Assembly (NCBI GenBank): GCA_002840905.1
Contig: PHDD01000020.1
Coordinates: 1 to 63,943, forward strand
DNA from: Bacteroidetes bacterium HGW-Bacteroidetes-4
GTDB taxonomy: Bacteria > Bacteroidota > Bacteroidia > Bacteroidales > SZUA-534
DNA: 63,943 bases
Reading direction: 5' to 3'
Both the position numbers and the translations under genes were made by a program. This document shows positions 53,166 through 63,013 of this stretch, piece after piece (position 1 is the stretch's first letter; each line of letters starts with the position of its first letter). Below the pieces are notes generated by a model. That model had not been told where the DNA came from and did not search any database. It worked only from the letters and a program-made list of their open reading frames with translations.

Positions 53166-53870
53166 ATGAAAACAACCAGCGATTATTTGAGTCCGCATTA
53201 CATCAGCCGAAGTAATTGGTTACGCGCCGCTGTACTTGGGGCAAACGATGGTATTTTATCCACCGCCAGCATTGCTATTGGGGTGGCTGCTGCCAGTAGT
53301 AGCCGCGAACCCATTGTATTAGCAGCATTAGCAGGACTGGTAGCAGGCGCATTGTCCATGGCAGCTGGCGAATACGTTTCAGTTAGTTCACAAACCGATG
53401 TTGAGAAAGCCGATATTGATCGTGAAAAGGAAGAATTACTTCAAATGCCCGAACTGGAATTACAAATGCTGGCATCAATTTATGAAGAACGCGGGCTTAA
53501 AAAAGAAACCGCACTTTTGGTTGCCACCGAATTAACCAATAAGGATGCTTTAGCGGCCCATATTAGAGATGAACTGGGTATCAACGAAATTAGCCAGGCA
53601 AACCCGGTTCAGGCGGCTTTTGCTTCCGGGGCAGCATTTACAGCCGGCGGGTTGCTCCCATTTCTGGTAACCTTATTTATTCCCCTTCCCATAATGGAAT
53701 ATTCGCTTTACGGCTTTGCTCTTTTGTTTTTAATAATTTTAGGGGCTTTAGCTGCAAAAACCGGAGGATCAAAAATAGGTATTGCTATTGCCCGGATAAC
53801 CTTTTGGGGTACCATTGCCATGGGTTTAACCGCACTTGTAGGATACCTGTTTCATGTTTCGGTACAATAA
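53166..53870 (+). CDS. VIT1/CCC1-family iron/manganese transporter
   Basis: A 234-residue membrane protein of the VIT/CCC1 family, which moves Fe2+ or Mn2+ across membranes. The N-terminal SNWLRAAVLGANDGILSTAS and GALSMAAGEYVSVSSQ are the family's TM1 and TM2 signatures. A cytoplasmic metal-binding helix pair (EKADIDREKEELLQMPELE) and three C-terminal TMs follow. About five TM segments, the usual number. Single-gene unit. In bacteria such proteins are likely for detoxifying iron or manganese (inference). Confidence 0.9.
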   Translation: MKTTSDYLSPHYISRSNWLRAAVLGANDGILSTASIAIGVAAASSSREPIVLAALAGLVAGALSMAAGEYVSVSSQTDVEKADIDREKEELLQMPELELQMLASIYEERGLKKETALLVATELTNKDALAAHIRDELGINEISQANPVQAAFASGAAFTAGGLLPFLVTLFIPLPIMEYSLYGFALLFLIILGALAAKTGGSKIGIAIARITFWGTIAMGLTALVGYLFHVSVQ

Positions 53871-54037
53871 AAAACACTTTCTGTTTGTTTTGCAAGTAAT
53901 AATTTCAGATAGCATCCGCAAAAAAAAATATTTAGAAAAACACTTTGCATTTATAACCCTCAATTGTTACTACATGGATGCCTTAAAACTCCCCACATGG
54001 TAAATAAATAGTAAGAACAACCTTATTGCTCAACCTT

Positions 54038-56140
54038 ATGGTCCCAAAAGTGATAAAAACCGAACTGCTGAGTCCGCCTGTTGCTGCAAGGCACGATAAA
54101 ATATGTGTTCACCATGGTCATCAGCGCATCGACCCTTATTATTGGATGCGGCTTAGCGATGCACAAAAACATGCTGAAATTCCTGATCAGCAAACCAAAG
54201 AGGTATTACAATATTTAACCGACGAAAATACTTATTGCAAACAAGTATTAAAGCCGGTGCGTCCGCTACAAAAAAAAATTTACAAAGAATTGGTAGAAAG
54301 AATTCAACTGGATTACGAAACCGCCCCTTATTTTAATAACAATTATTGGTATTATACCCGATATGCTGAAGGTTGCAACTATCCTGTTTATTGCAGAAAA
54401 TACAAAACCCTTGAATCCGACGAACAACTTATGCTCGATGCCAACCAAAGAGCCCGGGAGAATAGTTTTTATCATGTAACAGGGCTTATGGTCAGCCCCG
54501 ATAACACTTTGCTGGCCTTTGGTGAAGATACCCTGGGAAGAAGAATCTATACCATCCGGTTTTTAAACCTTAAGACCGGCCAATTACTGCCCGATAAAAT
54601 TAAAAACACTACAGGAACCGGAGCCTGGGCAAACGATAACCGCACGTTTTTTTATACCACAAAAAACAAGATGTCTTTATTATCGAATAAAATATGGCGG
54701 CACAAATTAGGCACCGAAAAAAAAGACGAAGACCTTGTTTTACACGAAAAAGATCCTTCGTTTTATATCGGTGTTTTTAGGTCCAAATCGGGGAAATATA
54801 TTTTTATTCACGAGCAAAGCACTTTGTCGAGTAATTTTTATTTTTTAAATGCCGATACACCCGATGCTAATTTTGTGCAGTTAACCCCAAGAATAGAGAA
54901 TCATAAATATTTTATTGAACACTACAAAGATAAATTCTATATACGAACAAGCCTTGAAGCCGAAAATTTCCGACTTATGGAAACTTCAATTAAAAACCAC
55001 CATGTCGAAAACTGGGTAGAGGTACTCCCGCATAATCCGGATGTTTTAATGCAAAGCATCGAGATTTTTGAAAACTTTTTGGTGGTTGAAGAACGATTTG
55101 ATGCCTTGCCACAAATCCGAATCATCCATCAAACCACCAACAAGCAACATTTAATAAAATTTCATGAAGAAGCCTATGTGGTAAAATTGGATTCCAACCT
55201 CGATTTTTACACCCACACTTTACGGTTTAAATATGCATCAATGACCACGCCTGAAACCACCATTGATTATAACATGGAAAGCCGGCAGCACAATTATAAA
55301 AAAATAATCAGGGTACCCGGCCACATTCCCGATAACTATATAACCCGGCGCTTATATGCCCGAGCCCGCGATGGCGAACTTATTCCCCTAAGCTTGGTAT
55401 ATAAAAAAGACCTGGTAAAAGACGGAAGCGCGCCTTGCGTTTTATATGCTTACGGCGCTTATGCCGAAACGGTTGATGCCTATTTTGACGCCAACCATTT
55501 AAGCTTAATAAACCGGGGGTTTATCTGGGCAATAGCACATGTTCGGGGTGGCCAGGCAAAAGGCAGATACTGGTACCAGGCAGGCAAATTGCTACAAAAA
55601 AAGAACACGTTTTACGATTTTATGGATTGTGCCCAATTTCTGATTGATGAAAAATACAGTTCACCCGGGCATATGTATGCTATGGGCGAAAGTGCCGGTG
55701 GCCTTTTAATGGGAGTTATTGCAAATATTGCCGGCTATTTGTTTAAAGGCATTATTGCTGAAGTTCCCTTTGTTGATGTGGTAACAACCATGCTCGATGA
55801 ATCCATTCCACTAACAACCAACGAATTTGATGAATGGGGCAATCCTAAAATACAAAAATTTTACAAGTACCTGTATTCCTATTCGCCTTACGATCAGGTT
55901 AAGGTGCAGGACTATCCCAACATGCTGGTTACAACCGGTTTTTTTGATTCGCAAGTACAGTTTTGGGAGCCAGCCAAATGGGTGGCCAAATTAAGACAAT
56001 CAAAAACCGATAATAATTTATTATTGCTCTATACAAATATGGAGGCCGGACATTTCGGAGCTTCAGGAAGGTATCAGCGTTTTAGCGAGCTCTCGCTGTA
56101 CTATAGCTTTTTAATAATGCTTGAAGGAATTAAAACATAA
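54038..56140 (+). CDS. S9A oligopeptidase (oligopeptidase B/prolyl oligopeptidase type)
   Basis: A 700-residue serine peptidase without signal peptide, so cytoplasmic. The N-terminus (HGHQRIDPYYWMRLSDAQKH) is the S9A opening; a beta-propeller spans about 80-410, and the alpha/beta-hydrolase core is C-terminal. The triad is S552 (MGESAGG), D637 and H672 (MEAGHFGASGRYQRF). GHFGASGR resembles oligopeptidase B, which cuts after Arg/Lys in short peptides. An in-frame TTG at 54026 is possible but the ATG at 54038 is preferred. It is a single-gene unit. Confidence 0.92.
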   Translation: MVPKVIKTELLSPPVAARHDKICVHHGHQRIDPYYWMRLSDAQKHAEIPDQQTKEVLQYLTDENTYCKQVLKPVRPLQKKIYKELVERIQLDYETAPYFNNNYWYYTRYAEGCNYPVYCRKYKTLESDEQLMLDANQRARENSFYHVTGLMVSPDNTLLAFGEDTLGRRIYTIRFLNLKTGQLLPDKIKNTTGTGAWANDNRTFFYTTKNKMSLLSNKIWRHKLGTEKKDEDLVLHEKDPSFYIGVFRSKSGKYIFIHEQSTLSSNFYFLNADTPDANFVQLTPRIENHKYFIEHYKDKFYIRTSLEAENFRLMETSIKNHHVENWVEVLPHNPDVLMQSIEIFENFLVVEERFDALPQIRIIHQTTNKQHLIKFHEEAYVVKLDSNLDFYTHTLRFKYASMTTPETTIDYNMESRQHNYKKIIRVPGHIPDNYITRRLYARARDGELIPLSLVYKKDLVKDGSAPCVLYAYGAYAETVDAYFDANHLSLINRGFIWAIAHVRGGQAKGRYWYQAGKLLQKKNTFYDFMDCAQFLIDEKYSSPGHMYAMGESAGGLLMGVIANIAGYLFKGIIAEVPFVDVVTTMLDESIPLTTNEFDEWGNPKIQKFYKYLYSYSPYDQVKVQDYPNMLVTTGFFDSQVQFWEPAKWVAKLRQSKTDNNLLLLYTNMEAGHFGASGRYQRFSELSLYYSFLIMLEGIKT

Positions 56141-56198
56141 TTTACCTGAAACAAGGAGTTAAGCCCGTTTTTTTGGATGTTTATTCGTGGTTAAAATT

Positions 56199-56597
56199 TT
56201 AAAGTTTTTTTTCGTCCACAATTTCGCCAAATTCCGAAATGTTCAAACAAAACCGTTTTAAATCCGCATCGCGTATTATGAGTTCATATTCGAGCAGATT
56301 GCCTTTATTAATTAGTACCGTATTCATTATTTCTCCTTTCGATTGGACAGTACTTTTAATAATTTCCGGAAGGTGGCTAAGTGGCAGATTTTGCCGGTAT
56401 TCAATTAAACTTCCATTTTCATGAAACAGGGCGATGCATTCAATATTATTGTTGTAAAATATTGCTTCGTATGCACCCGTTTTCTTAAACCATTCCACGT
56501 TAACAGCCTCGGCAAAATTCTGATTAAACGATTGTAAACAGGCCTCGGTAGGAACTGTTTTATTGCGAACCCATACCATTTTAAGAAAATTCTTCAT
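56199..56597 (-). CDS. Small PepSY-like protein downstream of an ECF sigma gene
   Basis: A 132-residue protein without an obvious signal peptide. The pattern NFAEAVNVEWFKKTGAYEAIFY, then HENGSLIEY and NTVLINKGNLLEYELIIRD, fits the PepSY-like/BLIP-like small beta-fold common in Bacteroidota. It is 46 bases downstream of the ECF sigma gene on the same strand, so co-transcribed. It is not an anti-sigma factor of the FecR kind (no TM helix, no zinc motif). Function unknown; a role in the sigma response is possible. Confidence 0.65.
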   Translation of the reverse strand: MKNFLKMVWVRNKTVPTEACLQSFNQNFAEAVNVEWFKKTGAYEAIFYNNNIECIALFHENGSLIEYRQNLPLSHLPEIIKSTVQSKGEIMNTVLINKGNLLEYELIIRDADLKRFCLNISEFGEIVDEKKL

Positions 56598-56643
56598 GCA
56601 AATGTTTTTTTCTTTTTGACGATTTATTTATTAAAAGTAACAC

Positions 56644-57210
56644 TCAGTTTTGTTTCTGTTGTTTTTGGGTATATAAATACAATACCCGCGCTTTGGCTCT
56701 TTTTAATCGCATTTTTGCAGCGTCTTCACTAATCCTTAATGCCGCTCCTATTTGCTTCATCGATAAATCATCTTTATACTTCATTAAAATTAAGGCCTTT
56801 TCTTCCGGATGAATTTTTTCCAATAATATTAACAATTCATCATAATCTACTCCTTCGCTAATTTCTTCTTCCTCAACAATTTCTGGCAATTCATGATCGC
56901 TATTCCAACTGGGATAATGCAATTTCTTTTTGTCGCGAAGGTAATCGATGCAATGGTTATAAGTAATGGAATACAACCACGATGAGAATGAAGACAATTG
57001 CTTAAAAGTAGCTATTTTTTCAAACCCTTTTGAAAATATATCTTCGGCCAACTCGCCGGCTACCTGTTTGTTTTTTACAAACGAATAACACTTGTCGAGT
57101 ACTTTAAGGTAATACCTGTCGTACAATATTTTAAAATACTTTGAAGCATTCTCATGCTGTATCTTAAAAATAAGCTCCTCGTCGTTTAATTCAGATAAAC
57201 CGGCCACCAT
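56644..57210 (-). CDS. ECF RNA polymerase sigma factor
   Basis: A 188-residue sigma-70 of the extracytoplasmic function group. Region 2 at about 15-90 includes LAEDIFSKGFEKIATFKQL and SSWLYSITYNHCIDYLRDKKK; region 4 at about 125-180 has IHPEEKALILMKYKDDLSMK and an HTH, ISEDAAKMRLKRAKARVL. No anti-sigma gene is adjacent, although the lipoprotein and L,D-transpeptidase genes read divergently and may be targets (inference). The downstream PepSY-like gene completes the operon. Confidence 0.9.
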   Translation of the reverse strand: MVAGLSELNDEELIFKIQHENASKYFKILYDRYYLKVLDKCYSFVKNKQVAGELAEDIFSKGFEKIATFKQLSSFSSWLYSITYNHCIDYLRDKKKLHYPSWNSDHELPEIVEEEEISEGVDYDELLILLEKIHPEEKALILMKYKDDLSMKQIGAALRISEDAAKMRLKRAKARVLYLYTQKQQKQN

Positions 57211-57361
57211 TAGTTGTTAAATTTATTAGGGTATTTACATCCATAAAATTAGAAAAATATTGGAAGAAAAGGTAGCCCTTTGAAACTCATTAAATAAACA
57301 CAACAAATTTCTGTTACTTAATTATCAAACCCCGTCATAATACCGAATTAAAAAATTAAAC

Positions 57362-57392
57362 AACCCCGGGGAAAAACAATAAATCCGGGGTT
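57362..57392. other. GC-rich hairpin upstream of the lipoprotein gene
   Basis: AACCCCGG (57362-57369) is complementary to CCGGGGTT (57385-57392) with a 15-base loop, 34 bases before the ATG at 57426. It is not followed by a T run, so it is more likely a leader stem or an operator than a terminator. The rest of 57211-57425 is AT-rich without an exact promoter box. Confidence 0.5.
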
Positions 57393-57425
57393 TAAAAAGT
57401 AAAACACTTAATAATCAACATTGAA

Positions 57426-58031
57426 ATGAAAAACAATTTTTTTACAATTATCGCTTTTTTTGGATTAGCAGCCTTTGCGTTGTCCAGTTGCTCAAAAGTT
57501 CCTCAGGCCGAAATTGATGCCGCCAACACTGCCATTGAACAAAGTAAACTGGCCGGAGCTGAGGTGTATGTTCATGAAAGTTTTGTAGCCTTACAAGATT
57601 CAATGAACAGTGTGATGGTTAATGTAGAGTCTCAAAAATCAAAATTCTTTAAAAACTATGGAACCGCTAAAGAACAATTGATTGGCATAGTAACTTTGGC
57701 TGAAAATGTAAAACAACAGACCGAAGCAAAAAAGGAAGAAATGAAAGCTGAGAGTCAGACACTGATGACTGAGACTCAAACGTTGATTGAATCGAACAAA
57801 CAATTAATTGCTCAGGCCCCCAAAGGAAAAGAAGGTGCTGCTGCCTTACTGGCTATTCAGGGTGAAAACGAAGCTCTTGAAAATGCATTAACCGAAGCCA
57901 AAACCTTGTTTGAAACCGGAGACTATATGGCCACTCTGGATAAAGTTAAAGCAACCAAAGAAAAAGCTACGGCTATTAACGCTGAATTGACCGAAGCTTT
58001 TGCCAAGTTTAAGTCAAAATCAAGACGTTAA
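57426..58031 (+). CDS. Helical coiled-coil lipoprotein
   Basis: A 201-residue lipoprotein: signal peptide to ALSSC with lipidated C21, then an almost wholly helical, Lys/Glu/Ala-rich mature domain (EAKKEEMKAESQTLMTETQT), ending in basic KSKSRR. It resembles DUF4398-like or Lpp-like envelope lipoproteins. It is the first gene of a set with two L,D-transpeptidases, which suggests a structural link to peptidoglycan (inference). A strong terminator follows, so the downstream genes need read-through or their own promoter. Confidence 0.8.
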   Translation: MKNNFFTIIAFFGLAAFALSSCSKVPQAEIDAANTAIEQSKLAGAEVYVHESFVALQDSMNSVMVNVESQKSKFFKNYGTAKEQLIGIVTLAENVKQQTEAKKEEMKAESQTLMTETQTLIESNKQLIAQAPKGKEGAAALLAIQGENEALENALTEAKTLFETGDYMATLDKVKATKEKATAINAELTEAFAKFKSKSRR

Positions 58032-58052
58032 ACTTAATATACAGAATATACT

Positions 58053-58086
58053 ACCCGGTTCCGTTAAATCGGAATCGGGTTTTTTA
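58053..58086 (+). terminator. Terminator after the helical lipoprotein gene
   Basis: ACCCGGTTCCG (58053-58063) pairs with CGGAATCGGGT (58070-58080) with one G-U, and six T residues. It separates the lipoprotein from the L,D-transpeptidase genes. Confidence 0.85.
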
Positions 58087-58103
58087 TAGCTCTTTAAAAA
58101 ATA

Positions 58104-59216
58104 ATGAAATACAAAATACTGTTTTTCTCTGTTTCAATTTTTTTACCCGCTGCTGTTTTTCTGATGGCAAGACCAATAAAAAATAAAGTTCCGGTAGATG
58201 AAATGATTCGTGCCAACAAACTGATTACAAAAGCCCGCTCTGAAAATTCGCCGGATTTTGCAAAACCTTACTTTGAATTGGCAAAAAACAATTACGATTC
58301 AGCCATGATGGAATGGTACCGTCAAAACGAAAAATTCATTCTGTTCAGAAATTATCAAAAAGTAACCTATTGGGCTTTACAATCCATTGAAAACAGCGAA
58401 ATGTCAGTAAGCAAAGCCATACAAAACAAAAAAAACACCCAGGAACTTACCCGAATAAGAATTAATACCATTGCTGATCAATTCGATAAAATGAAATTGA
58501 TTTTGGACAATTTACCTGAAAACAAACAAATGCGTCATGACATTACCTTATGTAAAATACAATATTCCGAAAGTTTGCAGGCATTTAAAAATAAAAATTT
58601 CTCCATTTGCAACTCAAAACTCGAATCGGTAGAAAATACCCTGAACCAAATGTTCAATAATCATCAAAAATTATTGATTGATTTTTTTAAAGCCTATCCA
58701 CATTGGCATCAGACGGTTGAATCGGTAATACATCAATCAAAAAAAAATAAATCGTATGTTCTTGTTGTCGACAAGTTTGCCCGGAAACTTTTTGTGTATA
58801 AAAACGGGGAATTACTGAATGAATACGTCATTGAAATAGGTATAAACTGGTTGGGCAATAAACAAGAACAGGGCGATAAAGCAACGCCCGAAGGACTCTA
58901 TAAAATAATCGACAAAAAACAAAACGGCCACACCAAATATTACAAAGCTTTGCTTTTAAATTACCCAAACGACGATGACGTGAAACGTTTTGCCCACAAT
59001 AAGAAACTCGGCCTGATTAAAAACAGCGCCACCATCGGAAACCTGATTGAAATACACGGGAACGGTGGAAAAGGAACCAACTGGACCGATGGCTGCATTG
59101 CTTTAAATGATGAGGATATAGACCAACTATTTCGATTATGCCCCACCGGCACTTCGGTTGCTATTGTAGGTTCTACAAAACCAATCAGTGAACTTTCCTT
59201 TCCCCTACTACAATAA
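58104..59216 (+). CDS. L,D-transpeptidase (YkuD domain) with helical N-terminus
   Basis: A 370-residue envelope enzyme. A signal/anchor (1-23) precedes a helical region (30-205) resembling the neighbouring lipoprotein. The YkuD catalytic domain at about 217-355 has H318 (EIHGNGGKG) and nucleophile C331 (WTDGCIAL), the HX12C arrangement of L,D-transpeptidases. It should form 3-3 crosslinks or attach proteins to peptidoglycan in the periplasm. The Ser/Thr before Gly-Cys is TD here, a mild variant of the usual SHGC. It starts 18 bases after a terminator; the next transpeptidase follows by 14 bases. Confidence 0.9.
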   Translation: MKYKILFFSVSIFLPAAVFLMARPIKNKVPVDEMIRANKLITKARSENSPDFAKPYFELAKNNYDSAMMEWYRQNEKFILFRNYQKVTYWALQSIENSEMSVSKAIQNKKNTQELTRIRINTIADQFDKMKLILDNLPENKQMRHDITLCKIQYSESLQAFKNKNFSICNSKLESVENTLNQMFNNHQKLLIDFFKAYPHWHQTVESVIHQSKKNKSYVLVVDKFARKLFVYKNGELLNEYVIEIGINWLGNKQEQGDKATPEGLYKIIDKKQNGHTKYYKALLLNYPNDDDVKRFAHNKKLGLIKNSATIGNLIEIHGNGGKGTNWTDGCIALNDEDIDQLFRLCPTGTSVAIVGSTKPISELSFPLLQ

Positions 59217-59230
59217 ATTGTAACCCTTAT

Positions 59231-59968
59231 ATGTTTGAATCGAACAAAAATAACAATCATTTTAACATGACTTATGCGCTCAAAACCTTGGTTTACTTGA
59301 CTAACCTGTGGCTAAAGATAACTATCGGTATAAAAAAACATAAGATTCTTTTAGGCACGGGTGTTCTCATTATTTTACTGCCGCTTCTGGTGCGATTTTT
59401 TATTTGGCAAATGGTTGAACTTGAACCGGAACCAATAACATACGCAAACAAAACCTTAGAAATATCGCAGCAAAAATTGAATCGCAACATTGAATTACTG
59501 AATAAAAAACTCATAGCCCGCAGGCCCAAATCGTATTTTTTGGTTATCAATAGTTCGTCTAATGAATTTTCGCTTTACAAGGGTTGCCAACTGGTTAAAA
59601 AAGATAAATGCTCAACCGGAAGCTATATTCTGCTAAAAAACGGGGATCAACAACAATGGATGTTTAAAACCCCCAAAGGAGAATTTGGTATTAAAGGCAA
59701 AACAACTGCACCAGTATGGAAAAAACCCGACTGGGCATTTATTGAAGAAGGATTGCCTGTTCCGGCTTTAAACCACTATTCCCGTTTTGAATACGGGGTT
59801 CTTGGCGATTATGCTTTGAATCTGGGTCAGGGCTATTTAATACATGGAACCCTGTATCAGCGCTTTTTGGGCTTGCCTGTAACCCACGGTTGCATTAGGC
59901 TAAACGACGAGAACCTGAAACTGGTGAACAACGCGCTGCAGATAGGGTCAAAGGTTTATATCTACTAA
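59231..59968 (+). CDS. Second L,D-transpeptidase (YkuD domain)
   Basis: A 245-residue membrane-anchored enzyme. The TM segment is at about 39-60 after a short cytoplasmic N-terminus, and the YkuD domain spans about 101-245. Catalytic H205 (YLIHGTLYQ) and C221 (THGCIRL) match the family. It begins 14 bases after the first transpeptidase, so the pair is co-transcribed. The two differ in the loop before the cysteine (TDGC versus THGC). Together they suggest a peptidoglycan remodelling module. A later ATG (59267) is a possible alternative start. Confidence 0.9.
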   Translation: MFESNKNNNHFNMTYALKTLVYLTNLWLKITIGIKKHKILLGTGVLIILLPLLVRFFIWQMVELEPEPITYANKTLEISQQKLNRNIELLNKKLIARRPKSYFLVINSSSNEFSLYKGCQLVKKDKCSTGSYILLKNGDQQQWMFKTPKGEFGIKGKTTAPVWKKPDWAFIEEGLPVPALNHYSRFEYGVLGDYALNLGQGYLIHGTLYQRFLGLPVTHGCIRLNDENLKLVNNALQIGSKVYIY

Positions 59969-60001
59969 TTTTTGCACCAAACAAAATCAATCATTGCTAA
60001 A

Positions 60002-60766
60002 ATGAACAAAAAATCCGTCCTTTTTCTTATTGCCGGAAGTATTTTAACTGCATTTCTGCTCTCCGTTGCTCTGGCACCCTTAACTAAACTCAATCGTATT
60101 CAGCAACTTATACTCAGCAATTCGGAATTTATACAACAATTCGACAGCACTTATTATTATCCAGACCTTCGTATGCTAAGCAAAGAATTGGCCTATAAAC
60201 AAGCCCTTTTAAAACTGGGTGCTTCTGATTCGATACAAATGGCTCTTAACCTTTCCGACAGTAGTGTTATGCTTTCAATAAAAGGAGTTGTAATTCACCA
60301 AACCAAGGTTCAGGTATTAAAAAAAGACAAGTTTTTTGATAAAATGCCTTTGGAACAGGAGTTTTCAATTTTTTCGAACCCTTTGCCCATACGCAAACAG
60401 GTGGCAACCATTATTAAAGAACCTGTAGTAATAAGGCACGCTCCAAAAGACACCATTGAAGCCGCCATGAACGCCTGGCAACCCGACACTTTAGTTCAAA
60501 ATCCGGCTTTTGCAATTTTTACCACGGCTTTTGATATTCAAATAATATTTGAACAGGATACCAACAAAAATTTTCAGGATTACCGAAAGAAATTTGGATT
60601 TTACTTTCAATGGTATGCTTCAAAAATAAAAAAATCGGTACTGAATTTTTTGCGTTTTAAGCCACAGGTTTATGAGCCCGTAATTATTATAAAAATACCG
60701 GCAAACGATTTAAGAACCATTTACCGGGCATTACCTGCAAAACCACACCTTGTAGTTAAGTTGTAA
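60002..60766 (+). CDS. Membrane-anchored protein of unknown function in the transpeptidase set
   Basis: A 254-residue protein with an N-terminal signal anchor (MNKKSVLFLIAGSILTAFLL) followed by a soluble region without cysteines. The region PLPIRKQVATIIKEPVVIRH and PIRKQ-like basic stretches lie near 110-150, and the C-terminus is beta-rich (VYEPVIIIKIPAND). It follows the second transpeptidase with 33 bases of gap and is probably in the operon. I do not recognise the family. An in-frame TTG at 59972 is rejected because the signal anchor begins at the ATG. Confidence 0.7.
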   Translation: MNKKSVLFLIAGSILTAFLLSVALAPLTKLNRIQQLILSNSEFIQQFDSTYYYPDLRMLSKELAYKQALLKLGASDSIQMALNLSDSSVMLSIKGVVIHQTKVQVLKKDKFFDKMPLEQEFSIFSNPLPIRKQVATIIKEPVVIRHAPKDTIEAAMNAWQPDTLVQNPAFAIFTTAFDIQIIFEQDTNKNFQDYRKKFGFYFQWYASKIKKSVLNFLRFKPQVYEPVIIIKIPANDLRTIYRALPAKPHLVVKL

Positions 60767-60903
60767 ATAAAAAGGAATAGCACAACGCCTAATCAGGAAA
60801 GATTAAAAATATTCGACAGACTTGAAGTTCTTACTATTATATTTTTTTCCTATCAGGAATTGCGACTTCTGACAAAATATTAAAAAGGTTCAAACGCATT
60901 TTA

Positions 60904-62919
60904 TTAAGAATCAAAACCGGGAACCACAATAATGCAATGTCCGGTTTGGTTTGATTCAATAGCCTTATGAACCCAAACGTTGTTTTTGGTATGGTACGAA
61001 ACCGATTGTTTCCGGAGCAAAAAAAGTATATTCATTTGTGATGAATTACATATTGATTCCGGCACGGAATCAAAAAAGTAACTAACCGCATACTTCTTTT
61101 TTTTAGGTATCAAAGCTGAAATTTTTAGTCTGCACGATTCATTCTTTACATAAAAAATGAGCTTATCTGCAGGTTGAGGCAAGGAGCATATTTTACTTAT
61201 TATTGATGCAATAGATGGCTCATACTCGAGGTTTTCTGGCACATAAACCACAAACTTTGGAAAATTATACAATACTTCTGAAAATTTTAAAGCATATAAA
61301 GTTTGTGTACTTGAAAACAGGTGATCGAATACTGTTCCAAAAATACGCTGCGAGGTAGTGGTTTTCTCACTCCATCCAAAAACAATATCGGAAATCATAT
61401 ATTCTTTTGCAGCCCTGATAATGCCACTGGCAATATTTAAGTCGATGCGGGTTATAACTTTTAAGTTTTCATTCAGATTATTAAATTCCGCAATGTTGAT
61501 TTCAAGAGCATCCCTAACCTTACGAATATTCTCTTGTGTACTCTTGTTTTCGTTTAAAATATTAATCAAATACACGGGTTCGCTTTGGTTCAATTTATGG
61601 AACGCATTGGCTACCAAAAGCAAGTTTGCCATAGTTGATGGATTAGCAATAGGTACCAGTATACGCTCCTGATGTATGGGTTCGTCATCGAAATTCGTAT
61701 CTAAAACTAACTTTTTGGCACTTCGCTCGGTAATTATAGTTGCAGTCAGACTACTGATTAAGATTATGAAAATAGTGGCATTAAAAACGTTAATATCAAT
61801 CAGTTGTTTTTCGTAACCCACCAAAATAATTGCTATGGTTGCTGCTGCATGGGAACAAGTCAAACCGAATAATAACCGGCGCCTGGTAGCATTGAATTTT
61901 AATATTTTTTTTGCAAGCCAGGCAGCCAACCATTTACCTGTAAATGCTGCCAGTACTAGAATTATAGTTACGAACCATAAATACGAACCCGTAAAAAGTA
62001 GTTTTACCTGTATCAACATACCTATTCCGATCAGAAAAACAGGGATAAACAATACATTGCCAACAAAATCGACATGATGCATGAGCAAAGAGTTTCTGGG
62101 AATACTTTTGTTTAGCGCCAATCCGGCCAAAAATGCTCCAATTATGGGTTCAGAACCAATTTGCCCAGCCATAAACGATGACAAACAAACCATAAACAAC
62201 AAGAATAAATAGTGGACTGGTCTGTCGCGTTTTATGTATTTAAAAAACCATTGGGCTATTTTTGGGAATGTATACAAAATAACTAAAGTGTATAGGACAA
62301 AGAACACAATTAATTTTATCAGCTTCAGCCCTACTGAACCCTCCTGAAAATCTTGAATCACTATAGATAAAATCAGCAGTACCAGGGTGTCGGTAATAAT
62401 GGTCCCACCAACTGCCGTGAGCACTGATATATCACGATTCACACCCAGTTTTCTGACAATGGGATAAGCCACCAGGGTATGGGTCGAAAACATAATGGCT
62501 ACCAATATTGTTGCATGATTCTCCAATTGTAACAAATATTTTGATACAACAAAACCCAGAATAAAAGGAATAATGAACGTTGCTAGTCCAAACACCACAC
62601 TGTTTTTGGGTTTAGCCTGAAGTTTTTCAAGATTTAGTTCAAGCCCGGCTGTAAACATAATATACAATAAACCAATGGTGCCCAACAATTCTATACTGGC
62701 ATCGCGGTCTAAAATATGGAATCCATAAGGTCCTACCAAAACTCCCATTATTATAAAGGATGCTATATCCGGAATTTTTATTAGCCTGAATAAAAATGGT
62801 GACAGCAATATTATCCCTATCAGAACCAAAAAAATTGTTAATGGCTCCTGTACCGGATGGTTAAACCCACCGAAATCTATGGAAAAGCTATTGTATAAAA
62901 CGAATAAAGTTTGTGCCAT
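60904..62919 (-). CDS. CPA2 cation:proton antiporter with cytoplasmic regulatory domain
   Basis: A 671-residue transporter. The first 400 residues form about 12-13 helices of the KefB/NapA-type monovalent cation/H+ antiporter, with the characteristic FTAGLELNLEKL near 90 and IGAFLAGLALNKSIPR near 265. The C-terminal 250 residues resemble a universal-stress-protein-like domain (RILVPIANPSTMANLLLVANAFH), rather than a KTN/RCK domain. It should exchange Na+ or K+ for protons. Convergent with the transpeptidase set and separated by about 140 bases. Confidence 0.9.
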   Translation of the reverse strand: MAQTLFVLYNSFSIDFGGFNHPVQEPLTIFLVLIGIILLSPFLFRLIKIPDIASFIIMGVLVGPYGFHILDRDASIELLGTIGLLYIMFTAGLELNLEKLQAKPKNSVVFGLATFIIPFILGFVVSKYLLQLENHATILVAIMFSTHTLVAYPIVRKLGVNRDISVLTAVGGTIITDTLVLLILSIVIQDFQEGSVGLKLIKLIVFFVLYTLVILYTFPKIAQWFFKYIKRDRPVHYLFLLFMVCLSSFMAGQIGSEPIIGAFLAGLALNKSIPRNSLLMHHVDFVGNVLFIPVFLIGIGMLIQVKLLFTGSYLWFVTIILVLAAFTGKWLAAWLAKKILKFNATRRRLLFGLTCSHAAATIAIILVGYEKQLIDINVFNATIFIILISSLTATIITERSAKKLVLDTNFDDEPIHQERILVPIANPSTMANLLLVANAFHKLNQSEPVYLINILNENKSTQENIRKVRDALEINIAEFNNLNENLKVITRIDLNIASGIIRAAKEYMISDIVFGWSEKTTTSQRIFGTVFDHLFSSTQTLYALKFSEVLYNFPKFVVYVPENLEYEPSIASIISKICSLPQPADKLIFYVKNESCRLKISALIPKKKKYAVSYFFDSVPESICNSSQMNILFLLRKQSVSYHTKNNVWVHKAIESNQTGHCIIVVPGFDS

Positions 62920-63013
62920 AACTCCATTTTTAGTATTCAGACGGAATTTTCCTATTCCGTAACAAAAAGCTTGTTACCAAAACCCCTTTTGTAGTCTTAA
63001 TACAAAAAAAATT

